A DNA stretch of 9,457 nucleotides from assembly GCA_900771955.1 (NCBI GenBank), contig CAAGPW010000162.1, positions 1 through 9,457 on the forward strand. The letters are read 5' to 3'. This document shows, one piece after another, positions 7,752 through 9,457 of the stretch. Each line of letters begins with the position of its first letter. The first letter of the stretch is position 1. The position numbers and the translations under genes were made by a program. The notes under the pieces are model-generated. The model had not been told where the DNA came from, did not search any database, and saw nothing but the letters and a program-made list of their open reading frames with translations. The stretch comes from Lachnospiraceae bacterium. Lineage in GTDB: Bacteria > Bacillota > Clostridia > Lachnospirales > Lachnospiraceae.

Positions 7752-8006
7752 ATGATCAAGAAATCAGTAACGATTGGATTAGCGGACGGTCTGGAAGCAA
7801 GACCGATTGCCATGCTGGTACAGACTGCTACAAAGTTTTCCAGTTCTGTGTATCTGGATGTGGAAAACAAAAGAGTCAATGCAAAGAGTATTATGGGTAT
7901 GATGTCACTCGGACTGTTAAATGGAGACAGCATTATCATAGAGACAAGCGGTGAGGATGAAGTGAATGCCCTGGAGGCAATGGAAAAATTCCTGACCGGA
8001 AAATAA
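7752..8006 (+). CDS. Crh-like HPr-fold protein: Glu at position 15, regulatory Ser46 kept
   Basis: This 84-residue protein has the HPr fold and would usually be labelled 'HPr family phosphocarrier'. The active-site loop reads GLEARPIAML: residue 15, the His that takes phosphate from Enzyme I in true HPr, is Glu (codon GAA, 7794-7796), so PTS phosphotransfer is not expected. The second site is intact: VNAKSIMGMMSLG with Ser46 (AGT, 7887-7889), the residue phosphorylated by HprK. B. subtilis Crh has Gln at 15 and the same Ser46 motif, and its gene also follows whiA. I therefore infer a regulatory protein acting with HprK and perhaps CcpA. GGAGG (7741-7745) precedes the ATG by six bases. It sits 25 bases after whiA and 27 before the lipid kinase gene. 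No symbol is given, because Glu15 differs from Crh and the function is inferred. Confidence 0.9.
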   Translation: MIKKSVTIGLADGLEARPIAMLVQTATKFSSSVYLDVENKRVNAKSIMGMMSLGLLNGDSIIIETSGEDEVNALEAMEKFLTGK

Positions 8007-8033
8007 AACCGAAAAACCAGAAAGCGGTGAAGT

Positions 8034-8930
8034 ATGAAAAAGAAGTTATTGTTTATTTTTAATCCATGTTCCGGAAAGGGACAGATTAAAAACAAATTGA
8101 TGGACGTCATAGATACGATGGTAAAGGCCGGCTATGAAGTGACGGTTCATTCCACGCAGGATCGCGAAGATGCCATGCGGAAAGTAAAAGAAGAGGCAGC
8201 AAAATATGATCTGGTCGTATGCAGCGGCGGTGATGGCACACTGGATGAGGCGGTCACCGGAATGATGCAGAGCGAAAAAAAAGTACCGCTCGGTTATATC
8301 CCGGCAGGAAGCACCAATGATTTTGCCAACTCCTTAAAGATTCCAAAGGACATCTTAAAAGCAGCCCATGTGGCGGTGGAGGGAAAAAGATTTCCGGTCG
8401 ATGTCGGATATTTCAACGGAGATTCTTTTATTTACATAGCAGCTTTCGGATTATTTACCGATGTTTCCTATCAGACAAGCCAGGAGCTTAAAAATGTGCT
8501 CGGACATGCCGCATACATTTTAGAGGGAGCGAAAAGACTGCATAATATCGCTTCTTATAAGATGCGTGTGGAATATGATGGAAATATCATTGAGGATGAA
8601 TTTGCGTATGGAATGATCACCAATTCCGTGTCTGTCGGCGGTTTTAAAAAGCTGACCGGGAAAAATGTATTTCTGGATGACGGGCTTTTTGAGGTCACAC
8701 TGATCCGTATGCCGAAAAATCCGGTGGAGTGGAATGAGATCTTAAGCTGCCTTGCCAATTTAAAGGATGACTCGGATCTGATCTATACATTTAAGACAGA
8801 CTGCGTGAAATTCCTACCGGACGATGTGATCCCATGGACACTGGACGGAGAATTTGGCGGAGAACACAAGAATGTTATCGTAAAAAATGTGCATCAGGCA
8901 CTTGAAATTATGGTAAAAAATAAAGGCTGA
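8034..8930 (+). CDS. YegS/DgkB-type lipid kinase (diacylglycerol kinase catalytic domain)
   Basis: This is a soluble lipid kinase related to NAD kinases; relatives phosphorylate diacylglycerol (DgkB, returning it to phosphatidic acid in Gram-positive membrane turnover) or other lipids such as phosphatidylglycerol (YegS). The 298 residues carry the family motifs in order: NPCSGKG (10-16) for phosphate binding, CSGGDGTLDE (63-72) with Asp67, PAGSTNDFANS (90-100), the metal-site region FLDDGLFEV (213-221), and DGEFGG (271-276), whose Asp271 and Glu273 match the catalytic residues described for DgkB. No signal peptide or membrane segment is evident, fitting a peripheral enzyme. The start has only a weak ribosome site (GGTGA, 8026-8030) three bases upstream, so output may depend on translation of the preceding gene. 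The lipid substrate, and hence dgkB or yegS naming, cannot be decided from sequence alone. Confidence 0.9.
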   Translation: MKKKLLFIFNPCSGKGQIKNKLMDVIDTMVKAGYEVTVHSTQDREDAMRKVKEEAAKYDLVVCSGGDGTLDEAVTGMMQSEKKVPLGYIPAGSTNDFANSLKIPKDILKAAHVAVEGKRFPVDVGYFNGDSFIYIAAFGLFTDVSYQTSQELKNVLGHAAYILEGAKRLHNIASYKMRVEYDGNIIEDEFAYGMITNSVSVGGFKKLTGKNVFLDDGLFEVTLIRMPKNPVEWNEILSCLANLKDDSDLIYTFKTDCVKFLPDDVIPWTLDGEFGGEHKNVIVKNVHQALEIMVKNKG

Positions 8931-8937
8931 TCCGAGA

Positions 8938-8982
8938 TTGTTATATTTTTAACTTTATTTTTATAAAAAAGAGTGGTATGAT
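8938..8982 (+). promoter_or_regulatory. Probable promoter region for fba (two candidate -10 boxes)
   Basis: The 102-base gap between the lipid kinase and fba is strongly AT-rich. Two sigma-A-like arrangements can be read. One is TTGTTA (8938-8943), an 18-base spacer, and TATAAA (8962-8967). The other is an extended -10, TGGTATGAT (8974-8982), with only a poor TTTATT (8954-8959) 17 bases upstream. Either would start transcription before the strong GGAGG (9020-9024) of fba. I cannot tell which is used, or whether both are. No terminator hairpin is visible in the gap, so read-through from the kinase gene is also possible. Confidence 0.5.
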
Positions 8983-9032
8983 AAGACCGAAATGAAGAAT
9001 CCTAATAATAAAACAAAACGGAGGAAAAGAAT

Positions 9033-9457
9033 ATGTTAGTATCAGCAGCAGAAATGTTAAAAAAAGCAAAAGCTGGACACTATGCAGTAGGCCAGTTCAA
9101 CATCAATAACCTGGAATGGACAAAATCCATCCTTTTGACAGCAGAAGAACTGAGATCCCCGGTTATCCTGGGTGTTTCAGAGGGCGCTGGTAAATATATG
9201 ACAGGCTTCGGCACTGTTGCAGCAATGGTAAAGGCTATGGACAAAGAACTCGGAATCACAGTTCCGGTTGCACTTCACTTAGACCATGGTACTTACGAAG
9301 GATGCTACAAATGCATCAAGGCCGGTTTCACATCCATCATGTTCGACGGATCTCACTATGCGATCGATGAGAACGTTGCAAAGACAACTGAGCTTGTAAA
9401 AGTTGCTCATGCAATGGGAATGTCCATCGAAGCAGAAGTTGGTTCCATCGGTGGTGA
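9033..9457 (+). CDS. fba: Class II fructose-1,6-bisphosphate aldolase, N-terminal part (3' end cut by window)
   Basis: The first 141 codons of the zinc-dependent aldolase that splits fructose-1,6-bisphosphate into dihydroxyacetone phosphate and glyceraldehyde-3-phosphate, and makes it in gluconeogenesis. Seen in the fragment: the AVGQFNINNLEW start of the barrel (18-29), ALHLDHGTYEGC (80-91) with the catalytic Asp84 and zinc ligand His85, SIMFDGSHY (101-109), and EAEVGSIGG (133-141) with a further metal-site Glu. The remaining zinc ligands lie beyond the window. The ATG is eight bases after GGAGG (9020-9024). Codon choice differs from the neighbouring genes: TTC, AAC, ATC, CAC, GGT, GCT and GTT are favoured, the pattern of a highly expressed gene. 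It is separated from the upstream cluster by a promoter-like gap, so it probably has its own transcript. The frame stays open to the last base. Confidence 0.96.
   Translation, partial: MLVSAAEMLKKAKAGHYAVGQFNINNLEWTKSILLTAEELRSPVILGVSEGAGKYMTGFGTVAAMVKAMDKELGITVPVALHLDHGTYEGCYKCIKAGFTSIMFDGSHYAIDENVAKTTELVKVAHAMGMSIEAEVGSIGG

Noticed and set aside
8958..8969. Perfect 12-base palindrome TTTTTATAAAAA considered as a terminator or operator
   Set aside because: It has only A/T pairs, no stable stem, and overlaps the candidate -10 box; it is expected by chance in such AT-rich sequence.
1..9457. Search for CRISPR arrays, insertion sequences, tRNA/rRNA genes, riboswitches and toxin-antitoxin pairs
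   Set aside because: No direct-repeat array, transposase, inverted-repeat ends, clover-leaf or RNA-gene sequence was found by reading; nearly all sequence is accounted for by ten core genes.

Overview
The window looks like ordinary chromosomal core DNA from a low-to-mid GC Gram-positive anaerobe, most probably a Lachnospiraceae-type member of Clostridia (Bacillota). Reasons: an HprK/Crh-type carbon-control pair, WhiA and RapZ side by side, strong AGGAGG-like ribosome binding sites, GTG starts, and protein sequences that read as clostridial. This is recognition of family and gene order by eye; no search was run, and the genus cannot be fixed.

Layout: ten protein genes, all on the + strand and tightly packed. 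(1) The end of the membrane protease FtsH (1-575) overlaps by one base (2) uvrC (575-2467), the nucleotide-excision-repair endonuclease. After a 73-base gap with a possible promoter come (3) hprK (2541-3476), HPr/Crh kinase/phosphorylase, and (4) an M18 aminopeptidase (3507-4907). After 68 bases follow (5) murB (4976-5887), cell-wall precursor reductase; (6) rapZ (5903-6775), P-loop RNase adaptor family; (7) whiA (6785-7726), a sporulation/division regulator family; (8) an 84-residue HPr-fold protein (7752-8006); and (9) a YegS/DgkB-type lipid kinase (8034-8930). A 102-base AT-rich gap with promoter-like boxes precedes (10) the first 141 codons of class II fructose-bisphosphate aldolase (9033 to the window end). 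No stretch over about 100 bases lacks a gene, and I found no convincing rho-independent terminator, so genes 3-9 could be one transcript, or a few overlapping ones.

How they fit together: murB, rapZ and whiA tie cell-envelope synthesis and division control to hprK and its probable substrate. The HPr-fold protein has Glu at position 15, where PTS HPr has its phosphorylated His, and keeps Ser46, the HprK target. It is therefore better read as a Crh-like regulatory protein than as a sugar-transport phosphocarrier. In Bacillus subtilis crh also follows whiA (yvcL), so the position supports the call. The neighbouring aldolase consumes fructose-1,6-bisphosphate, the metabolite known to stimulate HprK. 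Unlike the Bacillus order, no yvcK lies between rapZ and whiA.

There are no tRNA or rRNA genes, mobile elements, CRISPR arrays or obvious transferred islands. The Crh-like protein is the most interesting item; I do not see an entirely new system here.
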